NCBI GenBank assembly: GCA_963576785.1
Contig: OY756149.1
Coordinates: 682,001-746,000 of the forward strand
Source: Chlorophyllum brunneum
Taxonomy: Eukaryota; Basidiomycota; Agaricomycetes; Agaricales; Agaricaceae
Reading direction: 5' to 3'
DNA: 64,000 bases
A model generated the notes under the pieces. The model was not told where the DNA came from and searched no databases. It worked only from the letters and a program-made list of their open reading frames with translations. A program made the position numbers and the translations under genes. Shown here one piece after another: positions 32,961 to 44,525 of the stretch; position 1 is the stretch's first letter, and the number at the start of each line of letters is the position of its first letter.

Positions 32961-33040
32961 ATACTGTTGTCCTGTTCGGAGGCTATTATTCCAAGCCTAG
33001 CTATGAATAGTGGCACTTCTCTTACAACGTGAGTCGAATG

Positions 33041-33052
33041 ACACTTTACCAA
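33041..33052 (-). promoter_or_regulatory. E3 primer-binding site for self-priming
   Basis: Same 12-nt site as in the other copies. The partner in this 5' LTR (33137-33148) has one mismatch (GTAT for GTGT); the 3' LTR partner is perfect. Confidence 0.7.
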
Positions 33053-33053
33053 A

Positions 33054-33358
33054 TGTTACGACCTTGGTCTGGGACTCAGGTTGCAAGTCTTTGGATAAAG
33101 ACAAGAAAGTAGAGAAGAGAGTAAGGGATGATACAATTGGTAAAGTATAAGGAATACATCGAGTATTACTACATTTTATATACTAGTGATAAGAACTAAG
33201 AATAATGGAACAGGGTAAAGGAGTCATAGAGATGAATAAGATGAGTCAGAAGAGGTACAGCCATAAGGGATGAAACATATAGGTGAAATGGATACATAGG
33301 AATGATAAATGTGACGGGAGCATGATAGGAATGTACTGTCTATCTATAGTTCATAACA
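33054..33358 (-). repeat. E3 5' LTR
   Basis: 305 bp; TATA box complement at 33175-33182. Confidence 0.93.
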
Positions 33359-34877
33359 TGACTCTCCTTGTTCTTGTGATGAAAGGGCTGTACATATAAG
33401 GCATCTGAACAGCACCTTGGAACATGCTAATGCTGACCCTTAGGTTCTTGCTATGGCAACAGATGCAAGTCTATCACTGCTGTGGGGGGAATTCCAGGCA
33501 GTTTCTGCTGCCCAAATCTACTGGTCTGGCTAGCATGTCTTCCAGATAAGACATGCAGCTGGCTGAGTGATAGCTCCTAATGTGGAGCTGTATGCTATCC
33601 GGATTGCAATTGGGAAGGCAACCAGCCTTCCTGACTGCAACTCCATTGTCTTGTTCACTGACTCCCTTGGTTCAGCTAGGAGAGCGATGGACCCCTCCAT
33701 TCACTCTGGTCAGGCTCACTTGCTTGCCATATGTAATGTTCTTATGGAGTAGTTTGGGGGTCACCCTGAGCACTCCCTTCACATCTGGCACACTTACTCT
33801 TCTGAGAAGTAGGCCATTCATGGTATCATATATCAGTACTATACCAAGCTTCAGGTCTCTGTGGGTTCCTGTCCACAAACCTCTCTTGACTCCCTTTGCC
33901 AGAAGGTCGTCAGATCCTGCCAGGACACCTGGATCACTCAATTCCAGGATCCTACTTACTCAGGCAGCCAGTTTATGGCTCTCGAAGGGCACAATGGTAA
34001 GCCCCTCCAGCCCACCTACCTTAGTGGAGGTTTGTGGCTACCTTTTGCTGCAGCTAAATCCAACTTGCTCTCAGTCTGCATGTGTAGGGTTATTCTCAAC
34101 CATGTGTCTATCAGGGCCTACAGGTCCTGGTTCTTCTAGGACAAACCATTCTGGTGTCTGTGTGGGGCTCCCTTTGAGTCTCGTGTGCATATTCTCACCT
34201 CTTGTCCGAGGTTTGACTTCTCTAGGAGGTACCCAGCTATGCCGGGTGCCCTTGTCAAGTTCTTGAAAGCAAACCCTCAGGTGTTTGCTTTCCCATCCAT
34301 TCCTCAGGGAATTGGATAACTGGCTTAGGGTAGGTGGGTTATTGTCTGGCACTGGAGGCCCCTGGAGAAGACCTGGCAAATGCATTTGGTAGCTGATGAA
34401 TGGACCTGACCCCTTCAGTGACTAGGAGTGGTGAAGATACTGATAGCCACTCAAATGGTGCAGCCAATTGCCCTAGCAAGGGCAACTGCAGCTGGGGGGT
34501 TGGGCCCAAGTAAAAGGTCACTGGGTGTTTAGTAGTTGGGCTAGTATCTGGGCATATTGCCACTGCTGGGCATTTACAGTGAATTAACACCTACTGACTG
34601 GGCCTGGTCTTTGGACTGGGTTGCTGGTTGGGGGACCTCCCTACCCACTTGCCTCCTCTGGCATCTACTCCCCTTATCCTCCAGGCTCAGGAGTGGGATG
34701 CAACTTTTCCTACTGTTGGTTTTGGGCAATGGCACTTCTACTTGGTAGGGTGTAGTTACCATTTCTCCATAGATACCTGCTAGAGTACTTGTTTGTATTC
34801 CAGCTGCAGGCTGTGTTTGAGCACCATATAATAAATTGGCCTTAGGCCACAATTCAAAAAAAAAAAAAAAAAAAAAA
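33359..34877 (+). pseudogene. LINE-B RNase H and 3' end with poly(A)
   Basis: 5'-truncated LINE-B tail. With stops it reads a C-terminal RNase H: ATDASLSLLWG, N-V-E-L-Y-A-I-R-I-A, V-L-F-T-D-S-L-G-S-A, then a C-terminal region with QFMALEG, CMCRVILNH and C-x-C-G-A-P-F-E-S-R-V-H-I-L-T-S-C, a zinc-knuckle-like end. A 3' UTR follows, and the copy ends with 22 A (34856-34877). It begins exactly at the E3 LTR. Confidence 0.8.
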
Positions 34878-35578
34878 GTAGCTGCTATTCAGAAGGCCTG
34901 GAAAGTTTCTTTCCAGGACTCCTCCTATTGCAGTTTGAACTTCCTTGCTCTCAAGGATAGTAAAAACAAAGTTTTACAGCCAACGTACCTCCATGGAGGG
35001 TCTTGGCTTCCTTTTTTTCCCTCTTAGTCCATTACAATGAGAGCAAACCATGCCATCCTCAGGCATGTACCAACTGGAGAGTATTACTCCCCGTTCCATC
35101 CTCTAGAGCCTATTGGCTGCAAGTGTGGGCCTCCTCTGGAGACCCACACTCATATTTTGTGCTTTTGTCCTTTGTACAAGAGACAATGTGGCTTGCCAGT
35201 CTTTATTGACCAGCTTGTTAGTTTTCTTAAACATAATCCTTCTGTGTTTGCATTTAAGGCCAACACACTGCTTGTGGGAGTTGGATAACACAGTGTGGCC
35301 CCTGCTAGTTTCCCACATCTTTGACGTGTGTAGAAGTTAATTGTGAATTGATGCATAGGAAGGGGAGGCTAGGGATTGCTTGCTTATTTGGTCTAGGATT
35401 TGTACATTCATACATATTTCTGCAACCGTTCACCCAGACCACCTGTCAGCAGTCTAGTTTGGCCAGGGGAGAGCCCATCTTTGTATACTACCCTCTTTGT
35501 AGCCTACATGTCACAGTAAATACAGGTGGACTGCAATTGTGCACTACCTTAAACATGATGATTTAAAAAAAAAAAAAA
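34878..35578 (+). pseudogene. LINE-C tail with poly(A)
   Basis: Heavily 5'-truncated. It starts within the region after RNase H (A-W-K-V-S-F-Q-D-S, FLALKDSKNKVLQPTYLHGG, HPLEPIGCKCG, T-H-I-L-C-F-C-P-L-Y-K-R) and ends with 14 A (35565-35578). It begins directly after the poly(A) of the previous LINE-B tail. Confidence 0.82.
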
Positions 35579-38500
35579 GAGGCAGGCATTGGCCAAGTGT
35601 AGGAACACTGTCAAACAATCTTCATCGATGATGATGTACTTGAGGTGGGACCATGTAACATGGTCCAGCCCTGGAGAGGATGTATTAGAGCAGGACAGAG
35701 CCTTTGTAAGCTCCAATGCCAAAAAGGGGGCCTACTCTCTGACTGGAAGATCAGGGACAGGGTTAAGAACAGACATGTTACACTGCCAATCAGCAGTAGA
35801 GCTGTACGTCAAGTGGAGGGCATCCCAAAGGGAGTCCATACCATGACAAGACTGTCCATTAAACTGGATAGCCTTGCAGGGGGGTAACTTATGAGCCTTG
35901 ACCCACTCCATGAGGTTCCAGGGTCATTTGTTAGTAGAAGCAATCTCTTCAATCTTGGAATTGAAGAACCAATGTTTGGCTGCTGTACAAGCATGCCTAA
36001 AGTCCCCCCAGTCATTCCAGCTCCAAGAGCCCTGGTATCTGGAGAAGGAAGTAGTGTATACCTCATCCCACCAAGGACAAGTGCAGTAAGTAATCCAGAT
36101 CTCCTTCAAGTGGTGGGTCCATGCATCAGAGAAGGCTTCAGCCATGGCAAATGCCAGGGCATCCACTTGTTCCAGAGATTCTGGAGAGGGACAATCACAA
36201 AGATTGGTCACCTCATCAATGATGTGTCCCAAGAAGGCCTCCTCTTCATTGGAGCCCTTTGGGAGGACAGATTTGATGATTCCGATGTCAACAGGAGCAA
36301 TGGGAAGGATAACAGTCAACGGAACATGATCTAAGGTACCCTGCAGGGATAAGTCCTGATAAGGAAAGGTCCTTGATGTATTGGGAGAAGAGATGAACAC
36401 CAGATCAATCACTGATGGGCAAAGATCTGGGTTGTGGGAAACAAACATCAGACCTGGGTTGGTTGGCATAACCAAATTCAAACCAAGATTGCAACTCATC
36501 TCCATGAGTTTATACACTATCATTTGATGATGCAGAACCTCAGGGTCCTACTCTGAAGAATGACAGTTGAAGTCCCCACTTATAAAGTCGAATGGGAGAA
36601 GAACATCAATCCTCCCATGAAGGAAGTTGATAGCAGTGTGCTGATCATCTGAATAGACATTCAAGAAGTTATATGCTTTTGCATTGGTAAAGAGTGTAAG
36701 TGCAAGAATATCGGGGTGATCAATGAGGTCTCTCCTCATTGATGGCCTTAGATATTGCAACTGAGTGTGTACATAAGCCATCACTCAGGGCTAGGACCCT
36801 TGGGTAGGGGGATGCATCACCATAAGCCAGTCAGGGTGTTTAGGTGTGCCAATAATGTCATTCCCTTCCACATCAGTGGTTGAGGGAGCAGAGCAGATGA
36901 ACCTCCAAGGAGGTTCCTGGAAAAAGAGAATATCAAAAGTGTCTTTCAAATTCTCAAGCAATACATCAACGTAGATAAAGGATTTCATGACATTAAATGA
37001 AAATACCCGAACACCCTCCAGATGGTCCAGGTTGTTCCTAGACATAAAGGGGATTGTGAGGGGGGATAGAAGAACAATGATGTCTGTTATGCACCTCTCA
37101 ATAGCAGGCTGTCAGCAAGGCCTAGTCATGTTTGTAATTCCAGAAAGTGCACTTCCTGGAGTCAGTGGGATACTCCTTCTTGCAGTTACAGCAGTGAGGA
37201 GGGTGGGGGTATGGTTGATCAGCTGGGGTGGCAGGAACCAGAGGCATAGCCTTTGGTTGCCCCTTATAACACTGTGCAAAGGTACAATAGTTGACATGGG
37301 AGTGTGGACCACCACAGTCAGGACATGCAAGGCCATTAGCCTTGCACCAAGAAGAGGCATGGCCCCACTTGTAGCAGTAGGTACACAATAACTCATTATG
37401 GTGGGGGTTAGCAGAGAGTATAACACACTGCTTATTTCCAAACATGATCTTCTTGTTCAGAAGACTGAGAGCTCAGGTATCCCTTATGGAGTCCCAGATG
37501 TTGAAGAATGCCATACAGGAGTCAGACATCTTGGAGTTGTGCACTAGCCTCAGGGGATCCTTAAGACTAATGAGAGTAGCATGGACTGACAAGGTAAGGA
37601 CCTCCTCAATGTCTGCTGGGGTAGATTAAACTCCGGCAGCAGAGTTATTGAGGAAGGGGACATTGACCACACAGAGGTATGATACCAATGAGGGGAGTCC
37701 AATCCAGAAGGGAGCTCCTGGAGGGGAAAGATGTTCAACCAGTGCCTTAAGGATTTCAATATCCTTGGTTAAGGTGAGTTTGTTGGTGGCCATGGAATAG
37801 CCATCATAAGCGAGTGTGGCACCTTCCACAATCAGGGAGCTTCACCCAGCCTTCAATGCCTTACAGGCCTGCTGGATAAGAGTATGAAGACCAACCAAGG
37901 TGTTTGACTTGTCTTCATAGGAAACTAGGACCTGCTTATGTGACAGCCCAGAAATTGTGAACACTGGCTTCTTAGGGCAAGCATTGGATAAGGGAGGTTG
38001 CTTTGCAGCCTCGGCTTATGCATGAAGACTGAGGACCTGCTCCACAGAGAGGTGGGGGAAGGCAGCTTTCAATGAAGAAAGTAGGTCCACCCTAGGTTTG
38101 GCCAAAGCCAGTTGTTTTACTATAGCCAAATAAGCCTTCTGACCTGGCTTGGGCTTCAAAGCAAGTATGGGGGGAGGAGGTCCAGAGGGCCTCTCATAGG
38201 GGACCTGAGGCTTTGTAAGGGGCCTTTACAGGTCAGACAAGTGCCTTCCTCTTGGGGGTCTATGCATAGGTATTTGGCTGGAGTCTTCTCCAGGTCTATA
38301 AGATTGTTGTCCTCCTGCACAGGGGGCCTGCACTAGGGGGGGCCAAGGGTAGAAGGTTCTGGTACCCTTGGAGGGGTAGCCGGGGGCCTAAAAGTCACCA
38401 CTAGAGGAGCAGGAAACGCTGAAGTGATTGAGTCCCACTCGCCCCTGTGTAGGTTTCATGCCACATGGGGAAGAAGGTGACCATTTTGGATAGTCTAGAG

Positions 38501-39125
38501 GTGATAGGATGGAAGAACGGAGCATCCTCCTGGGGGATGAGATGGGCCATCTTCATAAAGTCAGCTACAATCTCGAGTGACTATTGGATTGCATTAGCAT
38601 CCTCTCTAGCACTAATGTTAATGCCCAGAATAGAGAGGGGAACAGTAGTGGGCTCCTCTTGGTTGTCCTGTTCCATATTCTCCAGGGAGGCAGGGGGTGG
38701 GAAAGATGGGAGGAGGGACAAAGCTCTGGCTTCCAAGCCAGGAGCTGGGAGATGTTGAGAGAGGGTTGGGGATCTATGTCATAACAGAGTGCATCCCTTC
38801 TGCTGAAGGGAAACTGTGGGGGCATAGGTATCCCTGGCACTACTGCTATAGGGGGGGATACCCAGAGAGTAAGGGCCTGGGGTGGACCTGGTGAGTGGTT
38901 TGGCTGCCAGCTGGAAGGATGGCAGCCACCATTTCATCATCTTCTGAGGAGACCAAGCAATGGGCACTCATTTTTCTCCTCAAACTGTGGGGAGGCATGG
39001 GGACTAGGGGCTTGTATGGAAGTCTGTGCTTAGAGCACTCACTGTCTGGGACATGGAGGATGTTGGGAGTATTGACAAAGGGATGATCACGTGATTGACA
39101 GGTGAGAGTTCTGGGAAAAGAAGTG
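35579..39125 (-). pseudogene. LINE-B/C 5' half: ORF1, endonuclease, start of RT
   Basis: Minus-strand copy. ORF1 (about 39080-37080, with stops) ends in CCHC-type knuckles in frame 37445-37122 (C-x2-C...G-H-A-S-S-W-C, C-P-D-C-G-G-P-H-S-H-V-N-Y-C). The apurinic-type endonuclease follows: 37045-36548 (QEPPWRF, then GDFN-C-H) and 36523-35924 with the S-x-x-D-L-V-F-I and L-D-H-V-P-L catalytic-loop motifs. The copy stops at the beginning of RT (H-L-A-N-A-C). The RT and RNase H halves are absent, and the break abuts the poly(A) of the + strand tail at 35578. Confidence 0.8.
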
Positions 39126-39534
39126 ATTAAGCTCTTACTTTTAAAGAGCACATTCAGTATTATGCTACTAAGTCTCTGTCTACAGTCAAGGCCATGGGCA
39201 TGCTTGGTAACTCTTCTTAAGGCCTTCTTCCTACCCAGAAGAGGACTCTCTATCACTCATGTGTAGTGCCTATCGCTACATATGGGTTTCATCTCTGGTT
39301 TTACAAAGGTGCCCATAACAAGGCCCTTCTGAAACAACTTAACACTATGTAGCATAAAGCTACATTGTGGATTACTAGTATGTTCTGCACCAGCTCTACC
39401 AGAGGAGCTGAGGCCTTAGCTGGCCTCATTCCCATCTATCTCCATCTCAAGAAACTGGCTACCTGTGCTGTCCATAGGGTAGCCACACTTTCCAAGAACC
39501 ACCCTGTTTGTTCTGTTATAGAGCATCAGTATAC
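39126..39534 (+). pseudogene. LINE-B/C RT thumb fragment
   Basis: Fragment homologous to 11354-11840: M-G-M-L-G-N-S, VVPIATYGF, ALLKQLNTM, AGLIPIYLHLKKLATCAVHR. It ends at a T run that marks the 3' end of the next, minus-strand LINE. Confidence 0.78.
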
Positions 39535-40640
39535 TTTTTTTTTTTTTTTTTTTTTTTTAAAATTGTGGCCTAAGACTAATTTATAATGCAGTGCTTGAAC
39601 ACAGCCTGCAGCCAGAATACAAAAGAGTACACTAGCAGGTATCTATGGAGAAATAGTAGCTATGCCCTACCAAGCAAAAGTGCCATTGCCCAAGACCAAC
39701 AGTAAGAGGGGTCATGTCCTACTCCCGAGCCCAAAAGACGAGAGGAGTGGACACTAGATGAGGTAAGTGGGTAGGGAGGTCCCCCAACCAGCGACCCAGT
39801 CCAAAGACCAGGCCCAGTCAGTAGGTGTTAATTTACTGTAAATGCCCAATGGTGGAAGTATACCCAGTTACTAGCCTAGCTAGGCCCCAACTCCCTTTTA
39901 CTAAGACCCAATCCCCTGGCCATGGTCACCCTTGCCAGAGTAATTGACTGCACCATTTGTGTGGCTATTAGCATCTTCACCATACCTAGTAGCCGAAGGG
40001 TTCAGGTCCATTCATTGGTCATCAAGAGTATTTGCCAAGTCTTCACCAGGGGCTTCTGGTACCAGACAATAACCCACCTACCCTGAGCCAGTTATCCAAT
40101 TCCCTGAGGAATGGATGGGAAGGCAAACACCTGAGGGTTTGCCTTCAAGAACTTGATGAGGGCATAGTAGGGTACCCCCTAGAGGAGTCAAACCTCAGAC
40201 AAGAGATAAGAATATGCACACAAGACTCAAAGAGAGCCCCGCATAGACACCAAAATGGTTCATCCTGGAAGAACCGAGACCTGTAGGCCCCAATTGGTGC
40301 ATGGTTGAGTATAACCCTACACATGCAAGCTGACAGCAAGTTGGACTCAGCTGCAGTGGAAGACAGCCATGAACCTCCATTGAGGTAAGTGGGCTGGAGG
40401 GGCTTACTGTTACATCCTTCGAGAGCCATAAACTGGCTACCCAAGTAAGTAAGATCCTGGAATTGAGTGATCCAGGCATCCTGGTAGGACCTGACAACCC
40501 TCTGACAAAGGGAGTCAAGAGGGGTTTGCAGACAGGAACCTGCAGAGACCTGGAGTTTGGTATAGTACTAGTGTACAGTGCAATGCTTCTTGATTTGGTA
40601 CTTCCACCAATAAACAAGTGTAAACAAATCATCCTCATTG
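39535..40640 (-). pseudogene. LINE-B tail (minus) with poly(A) as T run
   Basis: The T run 39535-39558 is the poly(A) tail. The 3' UTR matches that at 34400-34855. The C-terminal coding part lies at about 40570-40145 (QFMALEGCNSKPLQPTYLNGG, CMCRVILNHAPIGAYRSRFF). It is 5'-truncated near 40570-40640; the exact edge is uncertain. Confidence 0.8.
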
Positions 40641-41084
40641 TCTAAGTTGTCATTCTCATTGTTTTGGTGTCCTAGCCCCCTAGGAACATACCCATGGCCT
40701 ATCTGCATATTATTGCAACCCCCATTTGGCGGGGGGACTGGATGCCATGTTCCCGAGTCCCTCAACACCCTTGACACCATCCGGGCCTCCTCATCAGGAC
40801 CCATCCACTGTCCATGCAAATCTAGTCATACTAGAGGATCCCTGGACATTCTCATAACTCCCACCAGTAGGAGGGGTTCACACACCCCTTTATGTGCCAC
40901 CTCACCATCACTTGGGCCCACTATGGAGGATTTTGAAGGGTTTATGGGATTTGAAGAAGATCCCTTGACCCCCCTTGGGGCCCCACCCCCCAGTGCACCT
41001 AGCCCTGTGCCTTCCTCCTCTAGCTCCTCATCCCTATACTCCTGCCATCTTCTGAACACTGTTGAAAGTGTTGCAGGGGACCTC
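40641..41084 (+). pseudogene. LINE-B 5' UTR and start of ORF1
   Basis: The + strand frame from ATG 40923 (MEDFEGFMGFEEDPLTPLG) leads into the LYSCHLLNTVESVAGDL block also found at 19670-19720. It is cut at the T run of the next LINE. The upstream 280 bp have no frame and may be the 5' UTR. Confidence 0.65.
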
Positions 41085-41086
41085 TT

Positions 41087-41117
<31 letters not shown>

Positions 41118-42889
41118 GTTTAAGGTGGTGTACAATCACAGTCCACCTGTATCTACTGTGACATGTAGGCTACAAAGAGGGTAGTATACAAAGATGGGCT
41201 CTCCCCTGGCCAAACTAGACCACCAACAGGTGGTCTGGGTGAATGGTTGTGGAAATATGTATGAATGTGCAAATTCTAGACCAAATAAGCAAGCAACCCC
41301 TAGCCTCCCCTCCCTAAGAAGAGTATGTGTCAATTTGCAGTTAACTTCTACACATGTCAGAGACACGGGAAGCTAGCAGGGGCTGCACTGCATTATCCAA
41401 CTCCCACAAGTAGTGTGTTGGCCTTAAATGCAAACACAGAAGGATTATGTTTAAGGAAACTAACCAGCTGGTCAATAGAGACTGGCAAGCCACATCATCT
41501 CTTGTACAATGGACAAGAGCACAAGATATGAGTGCAGGTCTCTAAAGGAGCCCCACACTCACAGCCAATAGGCTCTAAAGGATGAAACCAGGAGTGGTAC
41601 TTGCTGGTTGGTGTGTGCCCAAGGATGGCACAGTTTGCCCTCGTTGCAATAGACTGAGAGGGAAAGGAAGGAAGCCAAGAACCTCTGTGAAGGTATGTTG
41701 GCTGTAGAACTTTGTTCTTACTATCCTTGAGAACAAGAAAGTTCAAACTGCAATAAGAGGAGTCCTGGAAGGTAACCTTCCAGACCTTCTAAACAGTTAC
41801 TATATTGAATTTATACAGTGAGTCAATGGATGTCACTGGACTGCATCCAGCGGTGACCTGAAGATTGGTAGCAAATAAATGCACATCCTAATGAATGGAC
41901 CACTTCACTGAAGATGGAATGGACCAGAATGTGAGGGAACGGTCAGGACAATCCCTGAACCATTCCAACAAGAGATGACAAACAGCCAGGGAATGTCCCT
42001 GGCCAGAATGTACAGATGGATCAAGAGCTTGCTTGGCAGAGCCAATCGAGTCCATAAAGACTGCAATATGTACAGCCTCAGAAACTGCCGCAGCAGTTTC
42101 CAAAGCTATATGAATGGTGAAAAGTTCAGTATCTGGGGCTGTAACCTTGCCAGCTGGATGACATGATGCCCAAAGCAGACATGTCCCCCTATAAATGTGG
42201 GCAGCCAAAACCACCTAGTAGTCTCCAATCAGTGGCAGACTTATGTCTGTTACTGCATAGACAACCTGTCTGTCCTCACAATACTCACAAAGAGCATCAT
42301 TGAGCAAATCCACTTGATAACCCACAGGGTTTCCACCGAGTGAGGCATTGTACGTTTTGTAAGTCACCTGGGCCATGTAGCAGTCTAGGAGACAAGAACC
42401 TGGCAACGCTTTAAGTGCAAACAGCTCGAACATCTCCATTAACTCTGGCAAATGAGAGTTTGCCTCCATGACAGGCCCCTTGACCTTAACCACCTGAGTG
42501 GGGGTCATGAGAGCAATAGATCTGGGGTGTGGAACATACCCAACAGTATAGTGATGTCCCATAACGGAATATACAGTGTGATTCTCCAAAAGCATGGCAA
42601 CCCTATGGATGGCATGGGTAGCCAGCTAGCTAAGATGAAAATAGATGGGAATGAGGCCAGCCAAGGCCTCAGCTCCCCCAGTGGGGCTGGTGTGGAATAC
42701 ACCAGTGATCCACAATACAGCTTTATGCTGTATAGTGTTAAGTTGTTTCAGAAGGGCCTTGTTACAGGCACCTTCATAAAACCAGAGTCAAAACCCATAT
42801 GTAGCAATAGGCACTATACACAAGCAGTAGAAAGTCCTCTTCTAAGTAGGAAGAAGGCCTTGCAATGAGTTACCAAGTATGCCCATGGC
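41085..42889 (-). pseudogene. LINE-C 3' half (minus), interrupted by LINE-A2
   Basis: T run 41085-41107 is the tail. Reading leftwards from 42889: RT thumb (VVPIATYGF-like, A-V-L-W-I-T-G), RNase H (T-D-I-S-L-P-L; D-T-E-L-F-T-I-H-I; V-F-M-D-S-I-G-S-A-K-Q-A-L; 42595-41888), then the C-terminal block FLVLKDSKNKVLQPTYLHRG and C-x-C-G-A-P. Its 5' continuation is at 60351-61086; LINE-A2 with its inserts sits between, flanked by a 13-bp duplication. Confidence 0.85.
42877..42889. repeat. Left target-site duplication of LINE-A2
   Basis: gtatgcccatggc, repeated exactly at 60351-60363 just after the A2 poly(A). Confidence 0.88.
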
Positions 42890-44403
42890 TCCAAGTTGGA
42901 CACCAGCGCCATCCTCAATGGATGGTAAACATACAACACCGTTCTACTCCCCAAGTCCTTGCTTTCACTCACAAGAGACTCAAACACCTCCGACCCTCCA
43001 TCAGAAGAGACATCATAGAACATCGAGACCTCCTGTGCATCTCATTTTGTGCAGGAGGAGAAGAACTGCTGTTTAGCAACATATACAACGATAGCTGCAA
43101 CACTGCACTCCACTTCCTTAAGGAGTGCCTCTTCAACCTTCCACCTTTCCTCTTATTGGGTGGGGACATCAATGTTTGATCTGAGTTATGGGACCCTTCA
43201 ATGGATCAACATCCGGTGAGTGTGGACCATCTCCTCATGATTACCAAAGCCCTCAATTTAGTGAGGTCAATCCTATCTGCGGCCAAGCCAACATAATATG
43301 CCTCAGACCCCAATCTACCTGACATGGTTATAGACCTGTTATTTGCATCAGGAATGTTACCATACATTCCCACCCATGATATCCAGGAAGGCGATTGATA
43401 CAATTCAGATCACACCCCCCTTCTGATCAGAGCTCCTATTCCGCAGATGGACATTGTCATCGAGAGATTGATGATACCTAAAGGATTGGAGGAAGAGACC
43501 AAATTCCTGACAGATATCACGGCAGGAATTAACAACATGAACTGGCCAATGAATGACACAGACAAGCTGGAGAGAGCTGTTGCCGAATTGGGAGGTTTAT
43601 TTGACAGGTCCTGGAATCGCAATGCAAAGAAGACCAAGATTACCACTAGGTCCAAAACCTGGTGGAACAAAGAATGCTCCAATGCACTCGCAAATCATCG
43701 CGCAGACCAAAAAAACAAGCGCAAATGGAACACTTTTTGCAAAACCACGAGGAAAACAAAAAGAGCATATTTCGACAAAAAGATCCAAGAAATCTCGGTC
43801 GACAACCATTGTCCATGGGATCTAATGCCATGGGTCAAAGCATGTGCTCTTTCAGCTACCAAAGCCATTTGCCACAATGGTTGGCCTTGCCTCACCATGG
43901 ACAACCTATAGATGGCTTTCGACCAACACTACAACTTGGCTCAGGACAGACCCATCAATGCAGCTGTCCTAGAAGAGCTACCACTGGCAATTGGCATGGA
44001 GAATAGGACTTGGGTCAACTTCTCTCTATTGGAAATGAGAGAATCGCTTAAGGACACCTCGAATTCTTTTGCCCCTAGCCCCAACCACATTTCCTGGTCC
44101 CACCTTAAACAGATTGCCAACGTCAACACTTGTGCCGATCTCTTCCTCAAAATCAGTTGCGCGTGCCTATCCTTTGGACACTGGCCCTTGCACTTCAAAA
44201 AATCAATGTCGGTAATTATCCCCAAACCCAACAAACCCAACTACTCCACTCCAAAGGCATTCAGGCCAATTGTCTTACTCAATATGTTTGGCAAGTTAAT
44301 AGAAAAAATGCTAGCTAAACGACTCCAATTCGAGGTGGTGAAATTCAAGGTTCTCCACCCTCATCAACTGGGAGCTATCCAACAACAATCCACTGAGGAC
44401 GCA
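42890..44403 (+). pseudogene. LINE-A2 first segment: endonuclease and start of RT
   Basis: 5'-truncated LINE-A copy that begins inside the endonuclease (M-V-N-I-Q-H-R-S-T-P, L-L-L-G-G-D-I-N-V, Y-N-S-D-H-T-P-L-L-I) and runs into RT (SVIIPKPNKPNYSTPKAFRP, LHPHQLGAIQQQSTEDA). Stops occur at 43177, 43295, 43396 and 43908. It is broken at 44403 by LINE-A1 and resumes at 51213. Confidence 0.9.
44389..44403. repeat. Left target-site duplication of LINE-A1
   Basis: tccactgaggacgca, repeated exactly at 51198-51212. Confidence 0.93.
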
Positions 44404-44525
44404 TCCCTTCTTTGACTTATACCATCACCATCGATTTGCAAAACTCGATTATATGGTACAAGTCTACAGTACAAAGGATACATTTTATGCCTGTGCTATG
44501 TTCTAATCTCTCTCCGAGAGAGACC

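Larger units (their letters stand above)
26975..33358 (-). mobile_element. Chromovirus E3, divergent copy
   Basis: Minus-strand copy with two 305-bp LTRs, the same gene order as E1, E2 and E4 but clearly diverged in DNA and protein, with its own LTR type (ends CATAACA). ORF3 is intact, while gag and pol carry several stops. The LTRs differ at about ten sites. Flanking 5-mers are gaggt and tgact, and the outer flanks belong to different LINE-B regions (ORF1 left, RNase H right), so a recombination or deletion followed insertion. Confidence 0.95.

Noticed and set aside
34856..34877. A and T runs as simple microsatellites
   Set aside because: Each run is at the end of a recognisable LINE 3' UTR, so they are poly(A) tails.
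37626..37829. A-P-F-W-I-G in LINE-B ORF1 resembling H-A-P-F-W-I-G of chromovirus ORF3
   Set aside because: Similarity is limited to about six residues and the surroundings do not align, so I do not claim a shared origin.
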